Source: Phosphitispora fastidiosa
GTDB taxonomy: Bacteria; Bacillota; Thermincolia; Thermincolales; UBA2595
NCBI RefSeq assembly: GCF_019008365.1
Contig: NZ_JAHHUL010000002.1
Span: 186,001 to 250,000, forward strand
DNA: 64,000 bases
Reading direction: 5' to 3'
Part shown: positions 43,701 through 53,938 of the stretch, in pieces
How positions within the stretch are numbered: the stretch's first letter is position 1
Layout of the letters: every line of letters starts with the position of its first letter
The notes under the pieces: generated by a model
What the model was told of the DNA's origin: nothing
Database searches by the model: none
Seen by the model: the letters and a program-made list of their open reading frames with translations, nothing else
Made by a program: the position numbers and the translations under genes

Positions 43701-46700
43701 CCGGCTGGCCGGCAATGGCGGCACTGCCCAAATCAAGTTCTATAGTGGAAGGCTCTCTAAATAAAGTGACGCTTACCGGCTCAGACCTGCCCGATTCGTT
43801 TCCACTGAGGTCAACTGCAGTTACCGCAAAGGGATATGGGATGCCGAATCTCAATCCGGTGACGGTATATGTGGCTTCGACTACCATCTCTGTATTAATC
43901 CGGGTCCAGACGTTATTAATCATCTGGTAAACGTTATATCCGGCCAAATCGGCCTCTGTATTGGGGTTCCAGGTCAGGGTTACCTCTCTGGCGAAGGCGC
44001 TGTACCTTAGTTCTGCAGGAATTGCCGGAATATCCTCCAGCGCCGGCAGTACCTGAACAGTGGCTCCGGCAACTGCCGTTCCGCCCTGGTCATAGGCCGT
44101 TACAGTGAACAAACCGGTTTCCTGAGGCGTCACGGTAACTCTTGCCTGACCGTTTTCATCCAGTTCAACTGCGGCGGCAAAAGCACCCACATCTACCGTG
44201 CCGTCAGCCAGGGGGAAGCCGCCGCTATTTACTGTTATCAGCAGTTCAGTGGCCGTACCTGCCCTTATTTCTGTCGGGCTGACTGTGATCACCGGGCTCC
44301 CGTCCCTGTTCTCCCAGGACATGCCTGTGATGGCATGCCGGATCACCTCTGTATCGTCAAACAGGGTCATTATGATGTAATCTTTGGCCCCATAAGGCTC
44401 TATCAGGGTGATTCTGTTCATATCAGGTCCGGCCTGGTAAACCATTTCAGCCACTCCTGACATCAGCAGGTCATCCCTGACCCGGTATATCCGGTAACCG
44501 GCAGCTCCGGCCACAGATCCCCATGTCAAATCAACAGAGAAACCGTCATTAACCTGTTCCAGCACCGGGCACTGCTCGGGTTTGTATGTATCTGGAACCG
44601 CGAAGCTGGTGATATCTGTCTCAATACTGGCATTACCGCCTGTCTGCAGGACATAGGAACCGGAAAGGTCCAGCTCACCTGCAACAGCCGGAATCAGCCA
44701 GTAATCAGCCCACAGGGTTTCCCCTGCCGGAAGTTCCCGAATACTCCTGACCAGTTCCTGATTGGGTGCATAGATGTAGCCTTGCTTGTTGTAATCCTTA
44801 AGCTCCAAAGCGGCATTGTATACCGGAACATCAGATACGTTTTCCAGGCCAAGCCGCAGGTGGTAGGGATAACCCCGCCAGGACCAGTCCTGGGTTTCCA
44901 CATGCATCTGCAGGGCATCATCTCCCCAGACCCTGATGGGCTCCTCGGTGCGGAATATGGTCTGCACCGGATCACCAAAGGGCTGCAGAATACCGTCATA
45001 TTGGGCTTCTAGGTTATACTCGCCCTTTTGGTCTCCGCGAATAATCCATTTCACATCACGCTTTTCGCCACCGGCAATTTCGCCCAGATCGATCTGCAGT
45101 GTCTGGGTCTCCCGGGTAGGGGCCAGAGCAAGTCCTTCCGGCAGCCTTAATGCTGCCGTGGAACCGGCCAGGATGAATTCCGGGTCAGCAGTATTCTCCA
45201 GAGTCAGGCCTACCTCAAAGAATTCTTTCAGCCACCGGGCTTCTCCCGGAATTACCATGTAAGCAATAGTTGGCCTGACTTCGGGATGTTGTTTATAGGG
45301 CACGGCCACGGGGTAAGCAAGCATCTGTTCCCCGCCGTCACTAAAGGAGAACCCGAAGCCGCCTCCATCGCTGCCCACAAAATCACCGGCGCCATTGACC
45401 ATAAAGGTTTGAGGCTCAAGTGGTGTATCATTGAATGCCAAATGAATTTCGAACTCATATACCCATTGATTTTCAGGGGCATTAACATCAATTCCGGCTG
45501 CCTCTATCTCATCAAGAGTCATCCGGTTGACAGTCAGCTCTCCCACAACCAACTGCCCCTGCCTCAGGCGCACTGTAGCCGTAGTCTTCTGGTTGACAAA
45601 TACTGCAGCATCAGTGGCAGCAGGCTTAAAGTCTGTCTTATAGCCATAAACCTTATAATCACCCGGCAGGACTGCCATGCTGGCCAAACCCTGTGTGTTG
45701 GTATAGGTTTTCTGGATAGTCCCATCAGGGTACTGCACCACCACACTAGCGCCGCTGATAACAGCTCCGCTGACGTCATCAAGAACTCTGACTTCCAGGG
45801 AACCCGCCCTCAGTGGCGGCATCACGGTAACCTGCATCCAATCAGGACTGCTAAAGTTGCCGGCAGGGTCGTAAACCGTCAGGGCAACCGTATAGGTCCC
45901 AAAAGTATCATAGACATGTGCGGGCTGAGCCGCTTCAGAAGTGCTGCCATCCCCGAAATCCCACAGGTAGCGGGCTATTCTGTCATTATCTTTGGACAGT
46001 GTGCCGTCAAAAGACACTTCCATGCCAACGGTGGCTGCCTGGTCATCCCCGGCTTCAGCCACCGGGGCGATGTGATCCTCAGATGTGGGCACAGCCGATA
46101 TTTCCCTACTGTCACAGGTATTGCCGTATTTGTCCACTGCCTGCACCATATAATAGTATCTTTGATTTGGAATCAGGGAGGTATCAGCATAACTTGTCCC
46201 TGTAGTCTGTTTCAGCAGGCTGTACGGCCCGCCCATTACCGTTCCCCGGTAAAGGCGGAACCCGGCCAGGTCCGGCTCATTTGCGGACGTCCAGGACAAC
46301 TCAACACTCCAACCACCTGGAGTCCCATCCAAAACTGGTTTTTGGGGTGGATCCACATTAAGGGTATAAGCTACTGTCATCGGGGTGCCGGCATTTCCCG
46401 CCTGGTCAAGGGCGGTGGCGCGAACCTGATAACTGCCATCGGTAAGGCCTGAAGTGTCCCATTCATATATAAGTACCTCACCATAAACATCAACTTCTTT
46501 TTGTTCAATGAGAGTCCATTCCTCATCACCGGAACCTTCCGGCAGGTATTCAAGGTCTACTCTTGCTAAGCGGTAATTGTCACTGGCCAGCACATAGATC
46601 TTTGGATTTGCCGGCAGTGTCGCACCTGAACCGGGCCCCATGCTGATAACCTGGGGCGGTTCATTATCTGCCAGCAGTTGTGCAGAAACAGCTCCGGCGG

Positions 46701-49700
46701 GACTCCCCTCATTTCCGGCCAGGTCGCTGGCAGATACTTTGTAATAGTATGTCTTGTCAGGTAAGACATCACGGTCGCGGCAGCTAAGGCTGAGTAGTTT
46801 ACTATGGAGCAGTATATACGGCCCCTCGGCTTCTTCAGACTTATAGATGTTATAACCGGCAACATCAGCTTCAGCGGCGCGCTGCCAGGAAATCGTCAGA
46901 TACCCGCTCGAGGCTTCGATTTCAAGACCTGCAGATGCCTCAGGCGCAGTACGGTCAACAATGTATTGATAAGCTGCAGACACCTGTCCGGTGTTCCCGG
47001 CTGTGTCAACTGCCAAAGCCCTCACATAGAGTGACCCCTCAGTTATTTCCGACACATCCCAATTGTACGATACAACCTCCCTGGCAGACCCATTGGCCAC
47101 ATTTACGGTGGTCAGGTCAGCCCATGCGGTATTGTCCCGAGAAAACTGAACTGTTACAGAAGAAACGCTGAAATCATCTTCAGCAGTAATTATAAGGGGA
47201 ATCTCACTGGTGAAATACCCCGGGATTGGCTGAATAGCGGTAATTACCGGTCCTTGCGTATCTGCCGTGGTTTTTGCCGGTATTTCATCACTTGGTGTGC
47301 CCCGGTTCCCCCGTGTGTCGTAGGCCACAACCCTGAACCAGTACTCTGTACCCGGAGCTAAACCTTTTACTTCATACCCCAGTTTACTTGAAACCGTACC
47401 GGCAACAGAGTAGGTTCCATCAGGTGCATCCTTGCGCTCCACCTGGAAATAGGCAAAATCAGCATCAGGTACGTCATCCCAGCGCAGCAGCACACTGGTG
47501 GCATAAGGGGTATAGACAACACCGGTTACCTGGGCAGGACCCTGGTTATCAATGGTATAGTAACGGACAGGGTTCCCGTCACTCACATTACCGGCAGAGT
47601 CCCGGGCAATGGCCCTGACCTGTACCGGCCCGTTAAGTGGTGTGGTCACCCACTCAAAGTCAGCCTGTTCCCTGGTAGCAATGGTATTAATCTCATGCCA
47701 GCCGGTTCCCCCATCCGCAGAGTACTCCAGGGTTATTCTGGACAGAGCAATATTATCTTCAGCCCGCACCGTAACCTGGGCCGCAGACCCAAAGATGGTT
47801 GCATTATCAGGTGAAATCCCCAGAATGACAGGAGGCACATCGTCAGCTATGGCAGCAGCGGCGGCTATATTGGAAGCCGAACCCTCCTGTTCAAAGTTAT
47901 CAACAGCAGTTACCTTATAGTAGTAAGTCAGACCCGATTCCACAGATGAATCAAGATAGCTCACCGTCGCCCGGCCATAAACCCGCGTCAGTTCGGTATA
48001 GGGTCCTGCCACGGAATTGGCCCGGAAGATTCTGTAGTAATTCACATCGGCGCTGGCAGACGCCTCCCAAACCAGACTGACACTGCCGGACCCATAAGTC
48101 GCGGTAAGGTTTCCGGGCGTCTGGGGAGCCGTGCGATCAATCTGGTAGTTTACGGTTTCGATAGTGTTATTGCCAGAGCCGTCATAAACCACATAGCGGA
48201 CAGTATAGCTGCCACTGGCCATGGCAGACAGATCCCAGCTGCCATAAAAATAGGGGTTAGGATCATAATATCCCTGACTGGGTCCAGTAATCTGGCCGGT
48301 AATCGGCATCCACTCAGAATCCGCCGTGGCATATTCTATCCTGGCCGTTGCTCCGGCTGAGCCATTATTATCTCTAAAATACACTGTCAGTTGCTCTGAG
48401 GTATCTCCCCCTATAGTGGTCCCGTTTACAGGTTCAACGCTCATTATGACCGGGGCCAGCTCATCAGCCCAGGTAGTCCCGTCAGCCGGGGCAGATTCAG
48501 CCCGGTTGCCCCACCGGTCACGGGAAATAACCTTATAATAATATGTAGTGTCAGGAAGCAAACCCGTATTGGTGTATGATTTTTGACTGGCCGGAAGCCA
48601 GCTTTCACGCCAGTATCCATAATCCCAATAACCGGTGATAACTGAGTATGATCCGTCCTGGTCGGTACTGCGGGAAATCAGGTAGCCATTGGCATCAGAA
48701 TCCGATATCAGCTGCCAGTCAAGCTTGATGCTGGCATCACCTGGAGTTGTACTCAGATAGACGACTTCTGACACTGTCTTATCAAGGGTCCAGGTTACGT
48801 CAGCAGAGCCTTGGTTGCCGGCGGCATCACCGGCGGTAACCCTGACCATGTATGCACCGGATGACAGGCCTGCAGTATTCCAGGTAAAGTTCGTATAATA
48901 ATAGATATCAGGGCTGTAACCACCTTGATATGGACCGGATTTGGAGACATTCATAGCCTCCCAGGTATTCCCTTCATCTCGCGAGAAAACCGCGTCCATA
49001 GCGGTAACAGCCTTATTGTCAGTAGCCCTGGCAGTGAAACTGACAGATGGTCCTCCGGTCAGTGAACCATCAGCCGGATCTATCAGGGTGACCACCGGAG
49101 GGGTCATATCATCTCCCGGTTTGGACCACACTATCGGGGAAACCTTGCTCCTGTTACCATATTGGTCATAGGCAAAAACCTGGTAGTAATAGGTCTTGCC
49201 TAACGTAACACCGGTATCCCGGTAAGTAAGGATGTCCTTGCCAACAGTGGTGATACCAGAGAACCCCCCGGTAATATAAGTTGATTTGTATATTTCGTAC
49301 CCGCTGCAGTCAGATTCCGGAATGGCGTCCCAACTGAGCACAACAGCTCCTTCGGCGGGAACGGCCTGCAGGTTCTGAACAGGGCTTGTGTAAACATCCA
49401 GGTAAACAGACCGGCTGACAGTGGCGGTATTATTGGAATAGTCGAAAGCCGTGATACGATACATGTAACTGCCTGAGGACAGGCCTGAGGTTTGCCAGGA
49501 TTTAGAACCAGAATAATCATTTGAATAATAGCTCTTACTGGGACCGCTGGTATAGCCTGTCATGGCGTTCCAGTTAATGCCCTGATCAGTGGAATACTCA
49601 TAGGTAAAGGCTTTTATTCCCCTGGCGGAATTATCAGTGGCAGATACACTAACACTAACGCTAGTCCCGCCCGATGTGCTGCCCTCACCCGGGCTGGTAG

Positions 49701-52700
49701 ATTTAATAACAGGCGCTGTATTGTCAGGCAGCGGTTGGCTGGAAACCTCATTTGAATAAGGGCCTTGGTTGACGGCCTTGTCCACTGCAGTTATCACATA
49801 ATAGTAGGTGGTCCCGCCCGATACCGATGTATCGTCATATGTAGTTGTTGCTGATGAACCAATCAGAACATAACCGGAACCCGGTGTCACAGACCTGTAT
49901 ATTTTGTAAGGGGTCGAAGCAAGGTCTGTTTCTGGGTTGGCCGACCAGCTAAGGGTAACCTTTTCCATAGTTGGAATAGCTATGAGGTTTGCCGGTGCTG
50001 CCGGGGGGGTATTATTAATCTTCCATATTCTAACCGGCGTCCCATTGGAGGGGGTCCCGGCCTTATCATAGGCTACCGCCCTGAACTTGTAGGACGTATC
50101 TGCAGGAGGCCCATAAACACCGACACTTACAGTGCTGTCCCAGTAGTAGTTCCCGGTCCAGGACGTCTGGTATGTACCGGTCACGGGGTCATAATAATCC
50201 CAGCTATAAGACCACATTTTGTCAGCGGGCAAGGACCCGATAACGTCCCATGTCTGCCCGTCATTAAAGGACATCTGGAAATCGATCCTAGAGACACCGG
50301 AACCGGAATAATCAGTTGCCTTGGCTGTGAGTTTACTCTGGGTGCCTTTCAGGAGAGGGTAATCATTAACTGTATCCTGGGGTTCCAGGCTGAAAACATA
50401 TGGGGCTGTACTGTCCAGATTCACTTTTTGGACTGAAGTGTGTGTTCCGGCGCTGTTGGTGGCGGCGACAGTCAGTGTGGTTACTGCAGAATCAAGTGTA
50501 ACATCATATGAAAACTGTCCGGCTTCATCTACGGGGACATCGCTGCCGTTAACGGTTACCGTGGCTCCCGGCTCGGTAGTCCCGGTCAGGTTGTACGGAC
50601 TGCCTGTTGTGGCCACTTCAGGCCCGCCATTCAGAATGAGCGCCGGTCCCGTATAGTATTCCCCAAACGTAGTCACTGCCGGTCCTTCATTGCCTATGTT
50701 ATCAACAGCATACAATTCGTATAAATAGGTCTTTCCCTGTTCAACGTAAATGTCAGTATAGCTGTGCTCAGGAGAGTAAATGTACCAGGAACCGTTATAG
50801 TTTCCGTTAAGTTCCCGGACCAGGTAGTAATACCTTGCATCTTCAGTCTGGTCCCAAGTAAGGTAGATTCCATTGGCAGCTGAAGCTGCACTGAACCCGG
50901 TCGGCAGTGCCGGAGCTAACCGGTCAATATATACCCAGCGGGAAACTGTGGTACTCCGGGCTTCGATATTGGTTGCAGTAGCGCGAATCTGATAAGCAGC
51001 CTCCCCAATCTGCGTGATGTCCCATGTACCTGCTTTGCTGTAAGTGTTATTATATGATGTGCCCGGTGTTGCATTGGCGGCATTAAGCGGAACCCATGTC
51101 TCACCGTCTTGAGAAACCTCAAACAGTATTGAAGTTATCTCCTTATCATCACGGTACTCGGCGGAATAGGAAACAGAGTTGTATCTGGTCTGATAACCCT
51201 CAGATGGGCTCATGGTGACGAATACAGGTGCATCGACAGGCAGCACCTTGTTTAGTACAGGCGGATCCAGGGAGCGGTTGCCGAATTCATCGACAACAGT
51301 TACCTTATACTCGTAGGGGACTCCCGGCAATGCAGTCGTATCATTGAAGGAAGAGCCAGTGAAGCTGCCTGACAGAATGGTGCTGTTTCTCTGAACGATT
51401 ACATAATCGAAGTCCTCAGCCGGATTTGTCCAGTTGAGCAGAAAACCATTGCTCTCCGCATTGATTTCTCCTGTAAAACCTATTACATTGGCAGGTCTGG
51501 TGGAATCCTTGTAAACATATCGTTCAACAGAGAGCGAATTGCCATCAACACCGGCAGCAGCTGCCCGGAACAGATATATCCCGTCAGCCGGGCCATACTG
51601 TCCACTAAGGTTTAAGTCAACTGAACGGTACCACCTCGACTCCTCAGAATTGCTGCCAATGGTTCCGCCATAAGAAATGTATGGATCAAGTGGCTGCCAG
51701 GAAACCCCATCGCCGGAATAGCTGTAATCGATTGCCTCAATATCTTCACCCGCAAGAAAAGAAGCATTTAATGAATAAGAGGTGACATTGGATGCGGTAA
51801 TCTTCCCATCATTCTCAAGATACCACTCGTCCAGGGTAATCGGGCCATCAACTATAAGGCTGCCGGTCATCTGCGGCGGATCGGCCTCTTCATTGTCATT
51901 CCACGCCTGGTCATAGGTCACGATCATATAAGTATAGTTTTTATACGGATAAACCTCATAATCTGTATAAGTGTTTATCTCAGGAGATCCCCAGGTATCA
52001 TCAAGATAGTCCCAGTAGCCGCTCCCCGAGTCTCCGGAGTCATATACCCACCTGTAAATCTCTACATAGCGGAGATCGCCCGGGTTTGTCCAGCTTAAGA
52101 TAATTGCGTCATTGTTCTCGTTGGGGACTGCCATAAGATTGCTTACATTGTCGGCAACAGTGTCTTTATAGACTACCTCTTTTACAGTCAGACTATTACC
52201 ATCTGTATCGGAGGCTGTGGCCTGAACCCAGAAATGGCCGTCTGCCAGGTCACTGACATCCATTTCGGTATAACGATACCAGCCATTACTCCAGTAGCTG
52301 TAATCTAACTCCCCATCATAGGTGACCACAGGGCTGTCCCAGACCACCTCATCAGTTGAAATCTGATAATCAATTGATGTGATCTCTCCGGCAGCGCCGA
52401 AATAGGCTTCCACTCCATAATATTCCGCATTATCGGCATTAACAGTGCCGTCATTATTTAAATAAAACTCTTTCAGGGTAATTGGAATTGCATCCATCTC
52501 ACCCAATACTGATGGCGGGTCCGGTGACCAGTTGCCATGAGAGTCATATGCTACTACCATATAATAATAAGTATTGTAAGGTTGAACTTGCGAATCGATA
52601 AAAGTGGCTTCATCAGTGTACACCAGCCAATCCCAGTCATATTCCTCTTCCAGGTCATAGCTGTAATAGCCTTCATCCTCGTTGGGATTATATTTGAAAA

Positions 52701-53892
52701 TTTCTACGTACTCAAAATCCTCTGCCGGGTTGGTCCAGTTCAGGATCATGGCCGTGTTATCCGCATTGGGCGCCGCACTTAAGCCGGTCACGGCTCCGGG
52801 CGGCACAGTATCCTTGGTAAACTGGCATTCTTCAACACAAGCGCCCTCTTCATTAGCAGCCGTGGCCCGGAGAGTGTAAACTCCGTCCAGCAGACCGCTG
52901 AGGTTCATATTGATCTGGCGATACCAATTCGAGTTCCAGCTATAATACTGGACTCCTGAGTCATAGTCGACTGAGTCAAACGAAATCCATGAAGTACCGT
53001 CAGTTGAATAGGCATATTCGATGGTGGTTATGTCTTCGATGGCTAAAAAATGCGCTTCAATATAAAAATCAGTCTGGTTGTCAAGATTCACCCTGCCATC
53101 ATTGCATATGCTCCAGTGACTAAAGGTAATTGGCTCTATTGTATAGTTATAATTAGCAATATCGCTATATACAGAGTCGCTGACAGCAACAGCCTGCAGA
53201 GTAATCGCTTCCTGAAGCTCAATGGGATATGTGTAGAGAGAACCAGCCTCCAGAGGAGAAGACCCGTCAGTGGTGTAGTAAATATAAGCATTAACGGTGG
53301 TTGTGGAAAGGGCTATCTCAGTACCCAGGGGATAACTGCCGGAGGGTTTGTCGGCCTGAGGCGTTTCCGGAGCGACCGGTTCATAATCATAGTTACTCAC
53401 AAAATCCGGTGAAGGTCCATAGACATAGTTGCTGATAATAACTTGGGAGGGTTGATAAACATCCGAGTATACATCATCATAAACAGATTCTGAGATCCCG
53501 GTGTCATTTGCAGACTGGTCAGAAAATGTTTCATCATCGGTATCACCTTCTGTTAGATTCGAATCGTGATTGTTATTATAGACAGCCTCAAAAGTGGCGG
53601 GCTCTTCAGCAGATGATTGATTGGTGGATGATTGATTAACAGATGATTGATTGGTGGATGATTGATTAGTTGACGGCTCGTCGGTGGAGGTACTGGCGGA
53701 ATTGTCAAGAATCCCGGCATCATCTATGGCTGGGGGGTTATAGGTGTCATAGACAGCCTCACTAACCGAAGCAGCATCTCCCGCCGCCAATGTCGGCGGC
53801 AGACCGGCAAGTCCTCCGAAACTGGTCAACAATATCAGAACCATTGTTACCCAACACATCAACTTTCTTTTACGCAAGCAGCTCACCGTCAT
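40789..53892 (-). CDS. Giant (4367 aa) modular S-layer protein with FN3/Ig repeats, WFGP repeats and three SLH domains
   Basis: The N-terminus is a signal peptide (KLMCWVTMVLILLTSFGGLA). Residues 40-170 are Asn/Ser/Asp-rich with NQSS repeats. A chitobiase-like sandwich (about 175-255, YIYYTTDGSSP) follows, then a long run of alternating Ig-like and FN3 domains to ~2590 (repeated SYYYKVTAVD-type ends). A PKD domain (FGDGSTSEAAQPAHVYDTFG, about 2610), a carboxypeptidase-regulatory-like domain (about 2695-2780), further Ig/FN3 domains, six ~125-residue repeats with a WFG(P/H) core (3375-4144) and three SLH domains (4167-4354) complete it. No catalytic motif was seen, so it is probably a structural or adhesive fibre on the cell wall. 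RBS TTGGGGTG before the ATG. It is co-transcribed with the C25-like protein. Confidence 0.88.
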   Translation of the reverse strand: MTVSCLRKRKLMCWVTMVLILLTSFGGLAGLPPTLAAGDAASVSEAVYDTYNPPAIDDAGILDNSASTSTDEPSTNQSSTNQSSVNQSSTNQSSAEEPATFEAVYNNNHDSNLTEGDTDDETFSDQSANDTGISESVYDDVYSDVYQPSQVIISNYVYGPSPDFVSNYDYEPVAPETPQADKPSGSYPLGTEIALSTTTVNAYIYYTTDGSSPLEAGSLYTYPIELQEAITLQAVAVSDSVYSDIANYNYTIEPITFSHWSICNDGRVNLDNQTDFYIEAHFLAIEDITTIEYAYSTDGTSWISFDSVDYDSGVQYYSWNSNWYRQINMNLSGLLDGVYTLRATAANEEGACVEECQFTKDTVPPGAVTGLSAAPNADNTAMILNWTNPAEDFEYVEIFKYNPNEDEGYYSYDLEEEYDWDWLVYTDEATFIDSQVQPYNTYYYMVVAYDSHGNWSPDPPSVLGEMDAIPITLKEFYLNNDGTVNADNAEYYGVEAYFGAAGEITSIDYQISTDEVVWDSPVVTYDGELDYSYWSNGWYRYTEMDVSDLADGHFWVQATASDTDGNSLTVKEVVYKDTVADNVSNLMAVPNENNDAIILSWTNPGDLRYVEIYRWVYDSGDSGSGYWDYLDDTWGSPEINTYTDYEVYPYKNYTYMIVTYDQAWNDNEEADPPQMTGSLIVDGPITLDEWYLENDGKITASNVTSYSLNASFLAGEDIEAIDYSYSGDGVSWQPLDPYISYGGTIGSNSEESRWYRSVDLNLSGQYGPADGIYLFRAAAAGVDGNSLSVERYVYKDSTRPANVIGFTGEINAESNGFLLNWTNPAEDFDYVIVQRNSTILSGSFTGSSFNDTTALPGVPYEYKVTVVDEFGNRSLDPPVLNKVLPVDAPVFVTMSPSEGYQTRYNSVSYSAEYRDDKEITSILFEVSQDGETWVPLNAANATPGTSYNNTYSKAGTWDITQIGEAAYQIRATATNIEARSTTVSRWVYIDRLAPALPTGFSAASAANGIYLTWDQTEDARYYYLVRELNGNYNGSWYIYSPEHSYTDIYVEQGKTYLYELYAVDNIGNEGPAVTTFGEYYTGPALILNGGPEVATTGSPYNLTGTTEPGATVTVNGSDVPVDEAGQFSYDVTLDSAVTTLTVAATNSAGTHTSVQKVNLDSTAPYVFSLEPQDTVNDYPLLKGTQSKLTAKATDYSGSGVSRIDFQMSFNDGQTWDVIGSLPADKMWSYSWDYYDPVTGTYQTSWTGNYYWDSTVSVGVYGPPADTSYKFRAVAYDKAGTPSNGTPVRIWKINNTPPAAPANLIAIPTMEKVTLSWSANPETDLASTPYKIYRSVTPGSGYVLIGSSATTTYDDTSVSGGTTYYYVITAVDKAVNQGPYSNEVSSQPLPDNTAPVIKSTSPGEGSTSGGTSVSVSVSATDNSARGIKAFTYEYSTDQGINWNAMTGYTSGPSKSYYSNDYSGSKSWQTSGLSSGSYMYRITAFDYSNNTATVSRSVYLDVYTSPVQNLQAVPAEGAVVLSWDAIPESDCSGYEIYKSTYITGGFSGITTVGKDILTYRDTGVTLGKTYYYQVFAYDQYGNRSKVSPIVWSKPGDDMTPPVVTLIDPADGSLTGGPSVSFTARATDNKAVTAMDAVFSRDEGNTWEAMNVSKSGPYQGGYSPDIYYYTNFTWNTAGLSSGAYMVRVTAGDAAGNQGSADVTWTLDKTVSEVVYLSTTPGDASIKLDWQLISDSDANGYLISRSTDQDGSYSVITGYWDYGYWRESWLPASQKSYTNTGLLPDTTYYYKVISRDRWGNRAESAPADGTTWADELAPVIMSVEPVNGTTIGGDTSEQLTVYFRDNNGSAGATARIEYATADSEWMPITGQITGPSQGYYDPNPYFYGSWDLSAMASGSYTVRYVVYDGSGNNTIETVNYQIDRTAPQTPGNLTATYGSGSVSLVWEASASADVNYYRIFRANSVAGPYTELTRVYGRATVSYLDSSVESGLTYYYKVTAVDNFEQEGSASNIAAAAAIADDVPPVILGISPDNATIFGSAAQVTVRAEDNIALSRITLEYSADGGTGWHEINTIATREQADFEWVTTPLNGPVQVRAIARDSAGNVSDGNPVRYYTIDNQGPAQVTGVVYTPYATSVLLRWDDVPDADFAYFQVERKDAPDGTYSVAGTVSSKLGYEVKGLAPGTEYWFRVVAYDTRGNRGTPSDEIPAKTTADTQGPVITAIQPIPGYFTSEIPLIITAEDDFSVSSVTVQFSRDNTAWADLTTVNVANGSAREVVSYNWDVSEITEGSLYVRALAVDTAGNTGQVSAAYQYIVDRTAPEASAGLEIEASSGYLTISWQRAAEADVAGYNIYKSEEAEGPYILLHSKLLSLSCRDRDVLPDKTYYYKVSASDLAGNEGSPAGAVSAQLLADNEPPQVISMGPGSGATLPANPKIYVLASDNYRLARVDLEYLPEGSGDEEWTLIEQKEVDVYGEVLIYEWDTSGLTDGSYQVRATALDQAGNAGTPMTVAYTLNVDPPQKPVLDGTPGGWSVELSWTSANEPDLAGFRLYRGTVMGGPYSLLKQTTGTSYADTSLIPNQRYYYMVQAVDKYGNTCDSREISAVPTSEDHIAPVAEAGDDQAATVGMEVSFDGTLSKDNDRIARYLWDFGDGSTSEAAQPAHVYDTFGTYTVALTVYDPAGNFSSPDWMQVTVMPPLRAGSLEVRVLDDVSGAVISGASVVVQYPDGTIQKTYTNTQGLASMAVLPGDYKVYGYKTDFKPAATDAAVFVNQKTTATVRLRQGQLVVGELTVNRMTLDEIEAAGIDVNAPENQWVYEFEIHLAFNDTPLEPQTFMVNGAGDFVGSDGGGFGFSFSDGGEQMLAYPVAVPYKQHPEVRPTIAYMVIPGEARWLKEFFEVGLTLENTADPEFILAGSTAALRLPEGLALAPTRETQTLQIDLGEIAGGEKRDVKWIIRGDQKGEYNLEAQYDGILQPFGDPVQTIFRTEEPIRVWGDDALQMHVETQDWSWRGYPYHLRLGLENVSDVPVYNAALELKDYNKQGYIYAPNQELVRSIRELPAGETLWADYWLIPAVAGELDLSGSYVLQTGGNASIETDITSFAVPDTYKPEQCPVLEQVNDGFSVDLTWGSVAGAAGYRIYRVRDDLLMSGVAEMVYQAGPDMNRITLIEPYGAKDYIIMTLFDDTEVIRHAITGMSWENRDGSPVITVSPTEIRAGTATELLITVNSGGFPLADGTVDVGAFAAAVELDENGQARVTVTPQETGLFTVTAYDQGGTAVAGATVQVLPALEDIPAIPAELRYSAFAREVTLTWNPNTEADLAGYNVYQMINNVWTRINTEMVVEATYTVTGLRFGIPYPFAVTAVDLSGNESGRSEPVSVTLFREPSTIELDLGSAAIAGQPVDFRAATVAKSDVGEPVRFRITLYDKNQAQDIDLRYLEGEDGSYQPMAFDENGMAWFGPPEGFLLTDSSQGFRVAFDRSGVYGFTFDTIALYDDSVLNGVRKIVEVTGTYTAPVIRDDLLTAISAGQETGFKVTTTANSAQGAVVRLRLTLADPAQRDNVTLKYQDDDGIFLPLTFDEQGAAWFGHADGLTLADRVTEMKVFFAETGSYGYKLEIVDLATRKVLASSEKCIEVKTAYLAPGISDTLPARVDTGTVYDFTVSTKANSEAGTLVRVRVILADPEQREELTLKYRGDDGAFLPLTFDDQGVTWFGPAAGFPIADTSTEFKAAFAVPGTYGYTLEIVALTGDGAIDGILAATMKSVSVKAAYLPPVIADSLGTTVDVGVARAFTVSTTPNSDRGTDVRVRVTLTDPEQREELTLKYRGDDGAFLPLTFDDQGVTWFGPADGFPLADAVTELTVSFAAAGNYGYKLEIVELAGGNVLASAEKCVQAADAYCAPVIADTLILRPTAGTVYDFEVSTMANSDAGKVVRVKVVLEDAAQAGEINLQYKESDGTYHQLLFDQQGITWFGPSTGFPLTDTSTGCKVAFTEPGTYEYTLEIVELASGNTLAAAVKSVLINETYLPPVITDNLPIRVSQGLEQAYTVTTTAKSARGDTVSLRFVLANPAQRDVITLKYRDSGGIFQPLSFDTQGAAWFGPVGGFPLNDTVIEMLASFAVAGSYGYRLEIVEPGSGNVLAAAEKGVEVPAPAASGGGSAGGGAIVPYVNILPAAAPAITGYSDVSADYWAVNEIVYLSSNNILKGFPDGTFRPGNSMSRGELAALLARALDLDSAAAAAFPDVPDGHWAVKAVGTVTTGGLMAGYSDGTFRPDAFVTREEVVQTLYNALHYLGKGASAQVSTNSTASPEVLDRFRDKEKIPEWACEAAAHMVQQGYVRGVEIDLFGAGRLCGRDEVSVLLYKVMESSKDGRVA
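42389..42855. repeat. Exact 74-bp direct repeat within the WFGP-domain array
   Basis: Positions 42389-42462 and 42782-42855 are identical over 74 bp and 393 bp (131 codons) apart. They encode the same core of adjacent WFGP repeats (LTLKYRGDDGAFLPLTFDDQ). Neighbouring repeats are clearly more diverged, so these two were recently duplicated or homogenised. Confidence 0.9.
53611..53670. repeat. Two 30-bp units encoding the NQSS linker
   Basis: A 30-bp unit beginning AGATGATTGATTGGTGGATG occurs at 53611-53640 and again at 53641-53670 with two changes at its end. It encodes the Asn-Gln-Ser-Ser-rich stretch just after the signal peptide of the 4367-aa protein. Confidence 0.85.
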
Positions 53893-53938
53893 ACTAACAC
53901 CCCAACTTTTTACTTTTTATCACAAAATTCCTGGTAAC

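Noticed and set aside
45286-46452. 388-codon plus-strand frame inside the 4367-aa gene
   Set aside because: Shadow frame of repeat-rich coding DNA; low-complexity His/Cys-rich translation without a recognisable domain or RBS.
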